Shown here: piece by piece, positions 43,051 through 54,533 of the stretch
Layout: each line of letters opens with the position of its first letter
Position numbering within the stretch: the first letter of the stretch is position 1
From: Axinella damicornis
Taxonomy: Eukaryota > Porifera > Demospongiae > Axinellida > Axinellidae
Direction of reading: 5' to 3'
Assembly (NCBI GenBank): GCA_963931865.1
Contig: OZ007505.1
Coordinates: 2,357,244 to 2,421,243 of the forward strand
DNA length: 64,000 nucleotides
The notes under the pieces: model-generated
What the model was told of the DNA's origin: nothing
The model's database searches: none
The model's input: only the letters and a program-made list of their open reading frames with translations
Position numbers and translations under genes: made by a program

Positions 43051-45860
43051 CTAGTATTGTCTTGGAGACAGAGCAGAGAACTGTGGAAGTGCAACTGTAT
43101 GAGATGGTTGAACAAGTGTCGGGTTGGAAAGGGCTGGAGTAATGGTGGAAGCTGGTGGTAATGCCATCACCTGCGCATGTGGTGTGGCCACTTGTGAAGG
43201 CAGCATTGGGTTAGAGGCAAACTGGGTGGAACTAGGAAGCTGAGAGTAAGTCATTTGATTGCCAGGAATGAAACTAGACTGGAACGCTGCTTGTCCTAGT
43301 GAAGGTGGCGTTGTCATCTTGGTTGGAGTCATTTGGATGTGAGGACACATCCGCACAGTGGGAGATTGATAAACCATACCAGGAGTGGGGATGGTCATCA
43401 TTGGACAGGTTCCTGCCGGGGCATGCGGAAGAGCAAGCACTGCTGCAGAGGGCTGTAGGGGGGCTCTCAGAGAGTTCATGTTTCCTAGAGTTGGTTGGAG
43501 GGGTGTCACCATTCGTGGGCCGGGGTAGAGGGGTGTAGCCATTGGAGAGGTTTGTGTCAACATAGGTGGGCCTGGGTAGAGGGGTGTAGCCATTGGAGAG
43601 GTTGGTTGGAGGTGTGTTACCATAGGTGGGCCTGGGTAGAGGGGTGTAGCCATTGGAGAGGTTTGTGTCAACATAGGTGGGCCTGGGTAGAGGGGTGTAG
43701 CCATTGGAGAGGTTGGTTGGAGGTGTGTCACCATAGGTGGGCCTGGGTAGAGGGGTGTAGCCATGACATTGGTTGGCTGGAGGTGTGTCACCATAGGTGG
43801 GCCTGGGTAGAGGGGTGTAGCCATGGAAGAGGTCTGTTGGAGGGGTGTCACCATAGGTGGGCCTGGGTAGAGGGGTGTAGCCATGGAAGAGGTCTGTTGG
43901 AGGGGCGTCACCATTGGGGAGAGCGGCATGGACATTGGAGGGTTAGTAGCAGGGAGGATGGTGGATTGGATGAGAGGAGAAGGTGCAGCTACTATAGGGT
44001 GGGGGGTAAAAGATATGAATATTTCAGTTCAACTTGACAAATGTGCATGAGTTCAAGTTAGCTTCATGCTTCAATGAATGCAGTTTTGGACTTCAGATTA
44101 GATCAAACATGAATAGCCACTCAGTGTCACTCTGCATAAAATACAGATTTTGTGAAGCAACTGCAGCCATGAATTTTAGCTAGCTACAGAGATATATCTA
44201 GCTGTTTTCATGATTCTAACTTACCTGTGGGTAGTTGTGGGGAGGCAACCATGCCAATTGCAGCCGGTGAAACAGGAGCAACCAGACCTGGTGTACCAGG
44301 AGTGCATGGTTGAACTGGACTGATGGGCTTCACAGGTGACACGCCCACTACAGGTGACATTCTCGCAGGTGCAGCAGCAGACAATCCCGGTGCTACCACT
44401 GGAGTCATTAAAACATTTGGATTCGGAATGGTCACTCCCCTGTGAGTCAATCCCACACTTGGAGTGATCAGATTGGTTGATCCAATTTGCCCGGGCATCA
44501 ATGCTGCTCCACTCTGATTGGTCGGCATCGTAAGTGGTACAGCTGTAGTGACAGATTGGGAAGCATCATGTGTGTGACTTGTCTGTGTACTAAACAGCCT
44601 ATTCATGCCTCACAAGTTGATAATCATACTGTCTGGTTCCCAGGCTTCTCATACCTTTCCATATTCGTACATTACACCAGGTATTGCTTACAGTATATAG
44701 TAACCATGGCTATGCCAATTCGCACATGCACATCAAGGGGTTATAATTATTATCAACATAGCACAGAATAGTTATGTCATCAAGTACAATAGTTCTAATG
44801 TGTCATTGACAATGCGTAGTTGCAGTTGTAGATGCTTATACTTAATCAGCTCCGCTGCACTATTATTACTGGCATGTTATAGCCCCTTATCAGACTTGCA
44901 GGTCAACATTCGGAAATAGTGGTGTGCGGCAGCTGCATAGCGAGCATGCAGAAGTTGACCTCAGGGTGGTCTGGCAACAGACAGTTTGGCAGACACAAAC
45001 ACTTTATATGCATGCATTGGGAGCCAATGGTCAGCACAGCTTGCAGTGCAATGAATATGCTTTCTGTGCTAGATGTCCAACACACAAAATTGCATCCACA
45101 AATCCATCGGCAATTTCATCCGTAGTCAGAAATCCCTAACCAAAAGTCTATGAAGAGACCAAACATCCTGCACAAAGCCACCACACTCTCTCCAATTTGG
45201 TTGAGGTCTTGCTAGCATGTTGACAACTTGATGGTATTTCAGTGATTTTACTAATGAGCACAACTCAGAATGAATATCTGCAGTGGGACCAGCCCTCCAG
45301 ATTAATCCAATTATGCTGCAAAGTTATTCACTGTTTAGCGAGATTCATTCCAGTAAACAGATGTTATCAGAGTATATTCATTAACTCATGCTTGTAGCAC
45401 ACATAACCAACAGTCATGCTGTTTACAGAATGTGGCGGGCTACATGTAAGTCCAAAGTCCTCTCTGACCATTGGTATGCATAAACAAGAACTTTTAGTTG
45501 ACTTATGTATGACAATACCTTCTCCACTATATATAGGAAGAAGCAAACACCTAGGGCCTGCACTACAGTAATCTATATAATATATGACAGTATACTGTTC
45601 TCCCCCTGAAATGCTAAAGACACTTTGCCATAGGCAGTCAGGACAAAATGTTTGGTTCCAACTGCAAAATCTGATCATGTGCATGCACTCTTCTACTGTG
45701 GATGCATAAACTGTGTGTCATGTATCTGTTCATCAAATTATCCGCTTGTATACACAGCTTTTTCACCTTGAGATGTCTGTGGGTAGGCTCCCAGTGCAGC
45801 AGGACTGGTCCCTGTTGGGCCGGCTGACGGGACCATCACCGTGTTAGGGTAGAGACTCAT
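43051..45860 (-). CDS. Pro/Met/Thr-rich low-complexity protein
   Basis: Three minus-strand exons. Exon 1 runs from ATG 45860 to about 45767, exon 2 from about 44590 to 44225, and exon 3 from 43991 to 43051 (stop). Exons 2 and 3 join in phase 1 (ACAG|GTAAGT to TATAG|TA). The exon 1 donor is ambiguous: the best GTGAAA site gives phase 1, but exon 2 needs phase 2, which a GTATAC site 13 bp on would supply. The product, about 470 residues, is rich in Pro, Met, Thr and Ser without hydrophobic segments. It holds SPVKPISPVQPCTPGTPG in exon 2 and tandem PPMVTHLQPTSPMATPLYPG repeats in exon 3. No domain is recognised. Composition suits a disordered scaffold or transcription-related protein, which is inference only. 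A GC-rich stretch with GATTGG at about 45.96-46.03 kb could be its promoter. Confidence 0.7.
43545..43905. repeat. coding minisatellite, 51/60-bp units
   Basis: In exon 3 of the Pro/Met-rich gene, 60-bp units (20 residues) alternate with 51-bp units (17 residues). Both share GGTGGGCCTGGGTAGAGGGG. All lengths are multiples of three, so copy number can vary without breaking the frame. Confidence 0.93.
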
Positions 45861-46704
45861 TGCATCTCCGCGCTAAGAGTCCTATAGGATTTGACGAAGC
45901 TTAAGTTGATGGAGTCACTCATGCCACAAATTAGAGCCCTTCCTCTCGTCAGATAGAGGAGGGGGCGGGGCTGACATTATCGCCTGGTAAATGCACGGTT
46001 GCTGGGAACGGCCAGGCGGTTGTTGCGATTGGCGCATAGCGCGTCGCAAGACCGTGAACAGTTTTTAGTGTTCCGCAGCTGCCTACGAGACCATTTCACA
46101 TGATTTGCTCGAGTCAACATTTCGGGGTAACGCAGTGTATTGCAGCTACTGTAGCAATAAACATGACGTATTGGTCCGTGTATATTTCAGCCAACCGAAT
46201 CCTAAAATTGAACCATCAATGAGTACGTTTTACTACAACAGTCAAAATAACAACAGTCAAAATTATGAACTTACATGTACTATGCTTCGTACCGTAACGT
46301 ACGTAAGTCTCCACGGAATTAGTGAACAGCTGACGAAGCGCATCCCATAATATTTTCATTCCGATTCCCATTCCACAGGGCGAGTCTGAGTTCAATTTAC
46401 AAATTTTTTTCCAAACCACCAGGTTTTGCCAGTAACCTGTCTGGTCTTGTTCCCGGACTGCCACCCATCATGCTAGCCGCACGCCCAGGTGACTTTTCAT
46501 CACATGCTGGCAAAACGGAGAAGGATAGCCTGGTGGCAATTTTCAGTCACCCTCCCGTAGGACACATTTCTGGGTGCTGGTTTGCAGTAGAATCTGAGTT
46601 TGTTACACTCAGATATAACTGTATGATGTCATCGTGATGCGTAGACAGTTTCGTTTAACTAGTGAGATCAACCTGGGCCTAACCCACTGTTCCAATCGTT
46701 CAAA

Positions 46705-46925
46705 ACTGCCATCCTGAGACCATGATGACCTTCAACACTATCTTTAACTCTGCTAGCTTGAAGTATAGTTCATGATCCAGAAGTTTCTGGAGACATAGAC
46801 TAGTGTAACAGGTAGATTATGAATAGCTAGCTACGTAGCCAGCTAGCTAGCTAGATAGATAGATAGATAGATAGATAGACAGATAGATAGATAAATAGAT
46901 AGACAGACAGACAGACAGACACAAA
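46705..46925 (+). repeat. left inverted copy flanking the sulfotransferase gene
   Basis: AAACTGCCATCCTGAGACC, TTCAACACTATCTTTAACTC and TCCAGAAGTTTCTGGAG, followed by a GATA/GACA tract. Its reverse complement lies at 51618-51775, on the other side of the gene. Confidence 0.85.
46850..46921. repeat. (GATA)n/(GACA)n microsatellite
   Basis: TAGA tandem units passing into GACA units, part of the flanking repeat. Confidence 0.95.
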
Positions 46926-47132
46926 TACTACTGAGGTTGTAAAAACAGTGGGGGTGTATACCCTGTCTTTAAAGTGGCCAGTGGGTGGCAGTTTAGTTAG
47001 TTTTGTGGTTACTGTATAGTCTCAGACGTTCGCGGCGCGCGCGTCTGGCCCGCGAGACTATAGTCGTGGTACATATACGTAGCAGGCCGAAATTACAAGA
47101 ATTGTTGGCAAATTATACCCTCGAAGCTAAAC

Positions 47133-47883
47133 ATGGCAGCTAGCTACAGAAGAGGTGAGCCGCTATTGCTGGTTGGATTAACTTGTTCGTTGTGAACTGT
47201 ACAGCTTAAGAGAATATTGAAGAGGAAGATATAATAGCCCTTCAGACTCCTTTGCCCCCCGACTGCCCCAGACTCCTTTGCCCCCCGACTCCTTTGCATG
47301 GAAACTTGAGCTTGGAAATAGTTACAAGAAATACCATAGCTATACAGTACGTAACTGCAATCATTTCCCTCCAGATTGTTCATCCCAAGAGCAGACTATA
47401 GGGATGACGATGGGACAACAGACAGTTGTGTTCTTCCATTTGCTCTGTGGAGTTATGGTGGTGACAATTCTCTTTCTAATTGTTGATACACGCTCAATCC
47501 TTAATGTTGGTATGTAATAATTGTGGCCGTGCAATATAAATGGTTGAAGGCGTCAATAGACCTTGACACATTACATAATAATAAGGCATTCCCTATCATC
47601 TCCGCACTACTTGAAATTATTTTCCACACAAAAGGAATTTTCCTGTGCATGTGCAAATGGAGAGAGAAAAATTCCAGGACCATATGCATGCAGCTGTCAC
47701 AAGTCATTCTGCTGAACACTAGTCAGATGCTCTTACCACTAAGCCACTGGCCCCACGGTAGAGGAGCAGCACACAAGGTGCTAGTAGCATTGTGTGGAGA
47801 CCTCAGCAATGATTCTCTGTGTCTTAGTGGTAAGAGCATCTGACTAGTAGCTCTTCACCATGGGTTTGAATCCCAAGCATTCA

Positions 47884-47917
<34 letters not shown>

Positions 47918-50900
47918 GCATCAGCAACAATCACAAACTGCATGAGCCCGCTGTAATTGTACCCTATTGCTCAAGCTTGCCCCGTTAATACTAGCTAAAC
48001 TTCCTCCTCTTATTCCCCTCTCTCATCCAATAACCATCAACAGTGGCTAAAAGGCAAGCAGAGAAGGATTACTATGTCGTCCCATTGAGAAACCACTCGT
48101 TCCAGAATCTTGACAGACCTGATGTTGATCCTCCACCACGTCACCCACTTATGATGCCTAGTGCTCTGAACAGCAGTGACAATGACACTGGTTCAACCAA
48201 CATCACCCTCCTAGTATCTCAGAATCCCAACATTGATGTTAGGGGAAAGGTGAGAGTCACGTAGAGGCTAAGCTTGAGGTGAGCGGATATCAATTTCTAA
48301 TCATGAAACAGCATGCATGCAGGTATTATGCGTTATGAATTCGAACAACCGCAGAAAATCCAACATTTGCTGTGCATTTCATGCATCATTGGAAAGTTTT
48401 ACCCATGCAGCAATTTTACTCAAGTTTGCTAATTCGTGAGAATGTTAAATTTGAAAAGACTTATTATACACAACCACAGCTAGCAGTAACTGCTGTTTTG
48501 TCAATCTTGTTTGATGGCCTTTAGTATTATTCGGGTTGCACCATACTAAGAATATTATATGCCAGTTACAAATACTTTTCTGATCTTCCTAGCATAAATT
48601 AGTGCAAGAATAGCCGGCAGGAAACCCGCAACATTCCTATGCATTATCAACATTCTTGGAACGTACGTACATATTATTCTGAGAAATAGATCTCCCATTC
48701 AGATCCTCGTGCCAATGCGCTCGGCAATGAACTTTCTAATGCCAGGTAATCATGAGCAGAATGTCCTAAGTAACTTCCTAGGCAGTACACAGTGCCACTG
48801 GCTTCAACAAATCCATGGTCAAGACATCTCCTACTTAAGTACTCTACCGTTATAGTGGATGAGTTTGCCACTTGAATTGCAATTGACATACAAGGGCCAT
48901 AGTTACATGACTCTTTGTTGATTATATATAGTAGTCACCCTTTGTATACTCGAGGGCAGCAGGCAGAGCGAACTTTGCATGCATGAGCTGAATAAATTCT
49001 ATTCTGGCTTGAGTATTGTGTGTTGAAATGGCTGTAAATTATTCATTGTCCATGCACATCACATGCAGTGGCAGATGCAGCAGGTGGAGAAGTACTGCCG
49101 CAAGTATGGTCTGGAGGGAGTGCAGTACCAGATCCCTCCCACCACGGAACCAGTAGTGAGACACAACATCCTCAGGCACCTCCTCTTTGATGACACAAGG
49201 AATCTCATTTTCTGCTTTATACCAAAGGTACTAGCTAGTTAAGTGTGCAACACATGCTACTCATCTTGGCATGAGCACAGAATTAGCCTCAATCTCCATC
49301 CTATAGATCTCTCATGCATGCATGATGATAGCTGTGTGGTGGCTGAGAGGTTGCTTTATTATAACCAACCTCTGTTGCAATTCAAGGCTATAGTGTGCTA
49401 TGCATTGGGTATACAATAGAAGTGCTTTCCAAAACTTTAAATTAAGATTTAGTGGCTTCTAAAAGCTTGCCAATAATTAGGGAGGTGGCCTCAAAATATG
49501 CTTAGTAGCTGGCAACTAAAGCTTACCGATAATTGGGGAGGTGTCCTTAACAGCAATTGTTGCATTATACCTTACAACACTGCTGTGCCAATAAGTTGCA
49601 TAGTCAACTGCATGTGGCAATAAACAGTGCCAATAAAACGTACACCGCATGGCAGGCACACTGCAAATTAAACTTCAAGCAACAAACTGTTTATTCTGAT
49701 ACGCACCTTCCCAGATATGGAACTAGCTGGTGGACACCACTGTACGAACATCTCTGCATGGTGTGTGACACTCAGAGCATAGTGAATAACTATGCATGTA
49801 TGCTTTCAGAAGTCACCTAGCTAGATATCTTAGTCACACGTCAGCTCACTTACACACGCATGCATATTTGTTGTTAGGTGCAGGTTTGATTCTCCTCCCA
49901 TGCACCCTACTCTTTATAAGCGCTGAAGTCTTCATCCAGAAGTTGTGGCCACTTTCGATCCTAGGGAGTGTGAAAAAGCTATAATTCGAAATGAAGTATC
50001 ATTCCTGAATTTCTATACATTCATTGTAACCTTCCCCACTGGGGGTGGTCGATGAACTTTGAATTTTGAGCGACTACAGTATGCCACTGGTTTTTAATTA
50101 TTGATTAACTCATGTGGTAATTGGAAAGCTTTATGAGGACAAATTCTAGTGTTCCCAGGCCTTCTATAGCTACCTCTCGTTTGCATGCATACTGCTGGCG
50201 ATCAAAAACTGGAGTGTACATGTAGAAGGCCTGGGTCGGGAATGAGGCTAGACAAACTTCCTATGTACTTTTAGTGACATCTCCAGCACAGATGGGTATA
50301 GCTATGTTTTGCAGTGGTATGCCCATGGCCTGGGAGTGAGGTTAACACAGTGTAATCCAAATCCCGAATTTGATCCTTGGTAGCTATATACATTCTCCAT
50401 AATTATATACCTGATGCGGATATGTATACTTGGACAGCACAGGCATATACTGTAGCCTTGTCCCAGGTCATTCCCACTGCTGTAGCCTTGTCCCAGGTCA
50501 TTCCCACTGCTGTAGCCTTGTCCCAGGCCATTCCCACTGCTGGAGCCTTGTCCCAGGTCATTCCCACTGCTAGTAGCTATTTGATAAAATACGTGGCGGT
50601 GGGAATGGCCTGGGAATGAGGCTAGGTGTACTGTGCTTCTTATTTGTTTCAGGTGGGGTGCTCCAACATAAGGCGATTTCTTCTTGTCCTGCAAGGAATT
50701 ATTCCAAAAGAAACACGCAGATGGGAGAAGGTACCAGAAAGGTACCTTGTACCAGAGAAGCTAGACACATCTTTCCTGCATACTTCCCTTACAGATGAAG
50801 ACAGAATTCATAAAATCAGATCTTACTACAAGTTTACCATTGTTCGAAATCCCCTTGAACGATTACTATCAGCCTTTTTGGACAAAATTGCCCCACCACT

Positions 50901-51405
50901 TAATCATGAAAAACCAAGTGATGCTTATACTATGAGACTGCACAAGAGGGAAATTTTACAAAAGTACAGGCCACAGGATCTCGAAAGGTGGTCAGAAGCA
51001 AATGAAAAGTATGAGTTAAATGTGTCATTCAGTGACTACATTCGTTGGATCATTGACTCAGACAATGCATTACTCAACGAACACTTTGCGCCGATCATAG
51101 AGGATGCGCACCCATGCCAAATCAGGTATCACTTTTATGGAAACTTTAAGATGTACAGTTCTGACATGGCCCGTATAATGCAGAAACTAAATGCAAGTGC
51201 TGAATATTTTTGGGACAGAAGTGCTCACCAACCAGGACATGAAACCAAGGACTACCTACAACATTACTACTCACAGCTAACCAAAGAATTAAAAGAGCGA
51301 TTGTTTGAAGACTTTTACCAGGAGCTTGACTTCTACTATCACTTGTACCCAGAGGAACGGACTAGCCATGTGGAACTGCTGGATGTTGCCAGGCTGATTG
51401 AGTAG
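47133..51405 (+). CDS. Golgi-type carbohydrate sulfotransferase (CHST8-14 / Sulfotransfer_2 family)
   Basis: Five exons join in phase: 47133-47154, 47375-47509, 48044-48249, 49069-49227 and 50653-51405, giving 424 residues. Residues about 25-44 are a signal anchor (VVFFHLLCGVMVVTILFLIV), so it is a type II Golgi membrane enzyme with a stem and lumenal catalytic domain. FCFIPKVGCSNIRRFL (residues 169-184) is the 5'-phosphosulfate loop that binds PAPS. IVRNPLERLLSAF (Arg239, Ser247) is the 3'-phosphate site, followed by the family's HFAPI stretch and NASA glycosylation site. Enzymes of this family sulfate GalNAc, chondroitin, dermatan or HNK-1 glycans; I cannot choose among them. A 22-nt first exon with the start ATG is unusual but supported by phase. 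The gene lies between inverted repeats. Confidence 0.93.
47640..47890. mobile_element. head-to-head tRNA-derived SINE pair
   Basis: On the plus strand, GTGTCTTAGTGGTAAGAGC (A box, 47818) and GGGTTTGAATCCCA (B box, 47860) form a tRNA-like head followed by a (TC)n tail. On the minus strand, GTGGCTTAGTGGTAAGAGC starts a second copy at about 47755, reading away from the first, with a weaker B box. Neither has a complete acceptor stem. In intron 2 of the sulfotransferase gene. Confidence 0.7.
50143..50252. mobile_element. TAGCC-family hairpin
   Basis: GTTCCCAGGCCTTCTA pairs with TAGAAGGCCTGGGTCGGG, ending AATGAGGCTA. Its interior shares ATCAAAAACTGGAG with the 42.2 kb element. The left terminus is degraded. 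Confidence 0.7.
50452..50627. mobile_element. TAGCC-family element with a tandemly amplified end
   Basis: The left end TAGCCTTGTCCCAGGTCATT is repeated four times as a 30-bp unit (CCCACTGCTG linker), while the right end GGAATGGCCTGGGAATGAGG is single. The element ends 26 bp before exon 5 of the sulfotransferase gene. Confidence 0.8.
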
Positions 51406-51617
51406 TTGATTGCTATAATAGTGACTGTAAAGTGTTTACAGTGTATATAAAACCCATGCTGTACTTAGCCCAGTTATAACTACAGAAACATACCACAAGT
51501 TTACAGTTCACACTCTTCTGTAGCTACAAGCAATAATATTCAGGAACTCTACAGCATATATTATTTCAACATATACTTTGAAGCATTGAAGCCTGTTAGC
51601 CATACAATATTTGTAGA

Positions 51618-51618
51618 A

Positions 51619-51662
<44 letters not shown>

Positions 51663-51775
51663 CATCCATCTATCTGTCTGTCTCTCTAACTCCAGAAACT
51701 TCTGGATATGAAGCTAACAGTGTTGAAGATATTGTTGAAGTCATCTTGGTCTCACCATCAGGATGGCAGTTTGGG
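51618..51775 (-). repeat. right inverted copy flanking the sulfotransferase gene
   Basis: Reverse complement of the repeat at 46.7 kb: a TATC tract, CTCCAGAAACTTCTGGA and GGATGGCAGTTTGGGAC in the expected order. It starts about 210 bp after the stop codon. Confidence 0.85.
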
Positions 51776-51896
51776 ACTGTTAGACAGTCACGGTACAACA
51801 GGAAACAGTGATAGATGATAGCATTACATGTATGTCTCTTCATAATCATCAGGTTTCATTGTTGCCTGTCCTAAAGCTGCCACTGACCATACATGC

Positions 51897-52152
51897 TAGC
51901 CTTGCACCAGGCCACCACCAGATTTTCAGTGGGGGGGAGGGGGGGAGGGGGGGAGGGGGGAGGGGGGGGAGGGGGGAGGGGGGGGGAGGGGGGGAAGGGG
52001 GGAGGGGGGAGGGGGGAGGGGGGAGGGGGGGAGGGGGGAGGGGGGAGGGGGGAGGGGGGGAGGGGGGAGAGGGGGGAGGGGGGGAGGGGGGAGGGGGGAG
52101 GGGGAGGGGGGGAGGGGGGAGGGGGGAGGGGGGGACCTGGGAATGAGGCTAG
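51897..52152. mobile_element. TAGCC-family element filled with a G-rich satellite
   Basis: Left end TAGCCTTGCACCAGGCCACC and right end CCTGGGAATGAGGCTA enclose about 205 bp of GGGGGGA-type repeats (51930-52136). The G-rich strand has dozens of G-runs of four or more, so quadruplex formation is expected. The Gly/Arg- and Pro-rich ORFs are artefacts. Confidence 0.85.
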
Positions 52153-53482
52153 ACATCACCCTGCTGACATGTAGAAGCTAGCCTCGTTCCCAGGCTCCTC
52201 CCCCTGCGCGCGCCGACGAAAAATACGAATGACTGATTATAGAGAGTGAGCAATTGACATTCAACAACACTGCAGAACCAAACAAGAAACACCTGGAATG
52301 CACGTGGTAAGGTGGATCCACAGTATCAATGGATGGTCACGCCCACTTCTGGCAATGAACGTCTTCTGCACAAGTGCGTCCGATCATTTATGGTGACCAA
52401 TCATTGATCACTTCCTCAATGCAGTTCCTCACTCTGACCTGCCCTTCAGCTTACTAATGTATATCGGGGTATTTTCGTGTTGAAAATCGTTTGCGTGACA
52501 ATTATTCGTGTTCAAAGGTTTTCGTGAATTGATCGACGAATTCGTGAATTTTTTTAGCAACTTTAACCTTGCAGTACTCCCTGTGCTTTCACTCACATGA
52601 CGACCCAGCTTCAAACTCTAACTAACAGTACACCCCTTTTCCTAAACTGCTCTGAGTTGAGCATGTATTCATTGTGCATATGTGAACACCCACAAACAAG
52701 CTTCCAGTCTCAAAATCTTGAGACGCAATACTTGGGTCCCCAACAGGGCCTGAAACAGAATGCAGCATCTGTTCTGTTGGGATATTCTAGACAAGTGCAT
52801 GCAATTGTTGTCTATGTAGCTAGGTGCTGTACCAACTGGCATGAAATGATTGCTTTGTGGAGTCGCAAGTCCTGGTGGGAAATTCAGCAACAACTGGCTG
52901 AGTTGGCTTTCCTAATATATCTTGAGAGAGGTCACTAAGAATTGATCATTGCAGCACAGAAAATGGAAAAGCCACTTGAACTATCAGTTCGTAGCATGAC
53001 AGTTCAACTAAATGTGGACTCTGAAAATGTAGAACTCTGGCCACTGCTGTCAAGTGATCGAGTTATATGACTCATTGAACATCCCATCCCATCCGGTGAG
53101 CTCATGACTTGCTGGGAATCTAGGGATGGAAATATCAGGTGTGATATTGCTAAGCAAATCTGTAAGTAGCTACAATCTGAAGTCCATGCATGAGCAAAGC
53201 ATGCAGTACCAGTGGTCAGGCTGGCCTTGCCAGATAAAAAGTCACTTGATGGATCGGATTGCATGCCAGACTCTGGCAAGTCGACGTCACAGCTAGCGCT
53301 CTGCCTTTTAGGCAAACAGAATAGGAGGCTGATTTGGTTGTTTGCCCTGGACAAGTCTTCCATTTTTCAGCAGTGCACTTCAATCCTGCATGCACGCTAG
53401 CCACGTTTAGTGATTACGTAATAGACAGTATGCAGAGATGCCCAGGCAAAGCCCCAGGTAGGCCTGACCCTGCAGGCTGGGT
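52153..53482. other. interval without an identifiable gene
   Basis: Starts with another TAGCC-family end (52177, TAGCCTCGTTCCCAGGCTCC). Plus-strand ORFs at 52597-52938 and 53212-53400 and minus-strand ones at 53404-53004 have no domain I recognise and no consistent splice context. I treat them as unconfirmed. Confidence 0.5.
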
Positions 53483-54170
53483 GTCTGAGGTTGGTGCCTG
53501 AGGTGGGTGTCTGAGGTGAGTGTCTGAGGTGGGTGTCTTGGGGTGGATGTCTAAGGTGGGTGTCTGAGGTGGGTGTCTGAGGTGGGTGTCTGAGGTGGGT
53601 GTCTGAGGTGGGTGTCTGAGGTGGGTGTCTGAGGTGAGTGTCTGAGGTGGGTGTCTTGGGGTGGGTGTCTGAGGTGGGTGTCTGAGGTGGGTGTCTGAGG
53701 TGGGTGTCTGAGGTGGGTGTCTGAGATGGGTGTCTGAGGTGGGTGTCTGAGGTAGGTGTCTGAGGTGGGTGTCTGAGGTGGGTGTCTGAGGTGGGTGTCT
53801 GAGGTGGGTGTCTGAGGTGGGTGTCTGAGGTGGGTGTCTGAGGTGGGTGTCTGAGGTGGGTGTCTGAGGTGGGTGTCTGAGGTAGGTGTCTGAGGTGGGT
53901 GTCTGAGGTGGGTGTCTGAGGTAGGTGTCTGAGGTGGGTGTCTGAGGTAGGTGTCTGAGGTGGGTGTCTGAGGTGGGTGTCTGAGGTGGGTGTCTGAGGT
54001 GGGTGTCTGAGGTGGGTGTCTGAGGTCGGTGTCTGAGGTGGGTGTCTGAGGTGGGTGTCTGAGGTGGGTGTCTGAGGTGGGTGTCTGAGGTAGGTGTCTG
54101 AGGTAGGTGTCTGAGGTGGGTGTCTGAGGTAGGTGTCTGAGGTAGGTGTCTGAGGTGGGTGTCTGAGGCA
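53483..54170. repeat. 13-bp minisatellite, about 53 copies
   Basis: Tandem GGTGTCTGAGGTG with occasional AGGTA, AGATG and CTTGGGG variants. Because 13 is not divisible by three, every frame reads the same 13-residue peptide repeat (PQTPTSDTHLRHP on the minus strand), giving a long spurious ORF. Confidence 0.96.
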
Positions 54171-54533
54171 TATCTCGTGCAACAACATCATAGCAGAATC
54201 AGCGGCGATGGATGTCGATGGCCCTCACCAACCTCATTCCACAATCTTTCCGAAGCGATCGTTCGGTAACATGACTGTTGTTACAGATGCACTGAGATCT
54301 ATCAACAGCTAGCTACGTATACATACCTCTGAAAGCAGCTCAGATGGAGAAATATTCCTGGGGGGGGGGGGCACACCCTAGCAAGCAAGCGCTAAAAAAT
54401 TTGTGTGGCGCACGCCGCAACGTTTACCAACTCTACATGGCCTGACCACTTTGCAACAGTTCTTTCACCCCCCTGTGTATGCATGCATATAATTATATCA
54501 CTGCAAAAAGAGTGGGTGCATTCACGGCATGCC

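Larger units (their letters stand above)
45861..47132. other. divergent intergenic interval, no gene seen
   Basis: Separates the minus-strand Pro/Met-rich gene from the plus-strand sulfotransferase. It contains the left copy of the sulfotransferase-flanking repeat, a GATA/GACA microsatellite and a CpG-rich palindrome-like GCGGCGCGCGCG near 47031. Confidence 0.6.

Noticed and set aside
43495..44037. 180-codon plus-strand ORF with Trp/Cys/His repeats (WVEGCSHWRG)
   Set aside because: Antisense of the coding minisatellite; the minus strand extends into spliced exons with matching phase, the plus strand does not.
47812..47875. Possible functional tRNA gene
   Set aside because: A and B boxes are present but the acceptor and anticodon stems do not pair; better explained as a SINE head.
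51808..52174. Gly/Arg-rich and Pro-rich ORFs
   Set aside because: Pure product of a GGGGGGA satellite inside a foldback element.
52597..52938. 113-codon plus-strand ORF
   Set aside because: No known domain and no consistent neighbours; length is within chance for this composition. Not called as a gene.
53397..54191. 264-codon and 206-codon ORFs on the minus strand, PQTPTSDTHLRHP repeats
   Set aside because: A 13-bp tandem repeat is open in all frames with the same peptide; no start context, splice sites or flanking domain.
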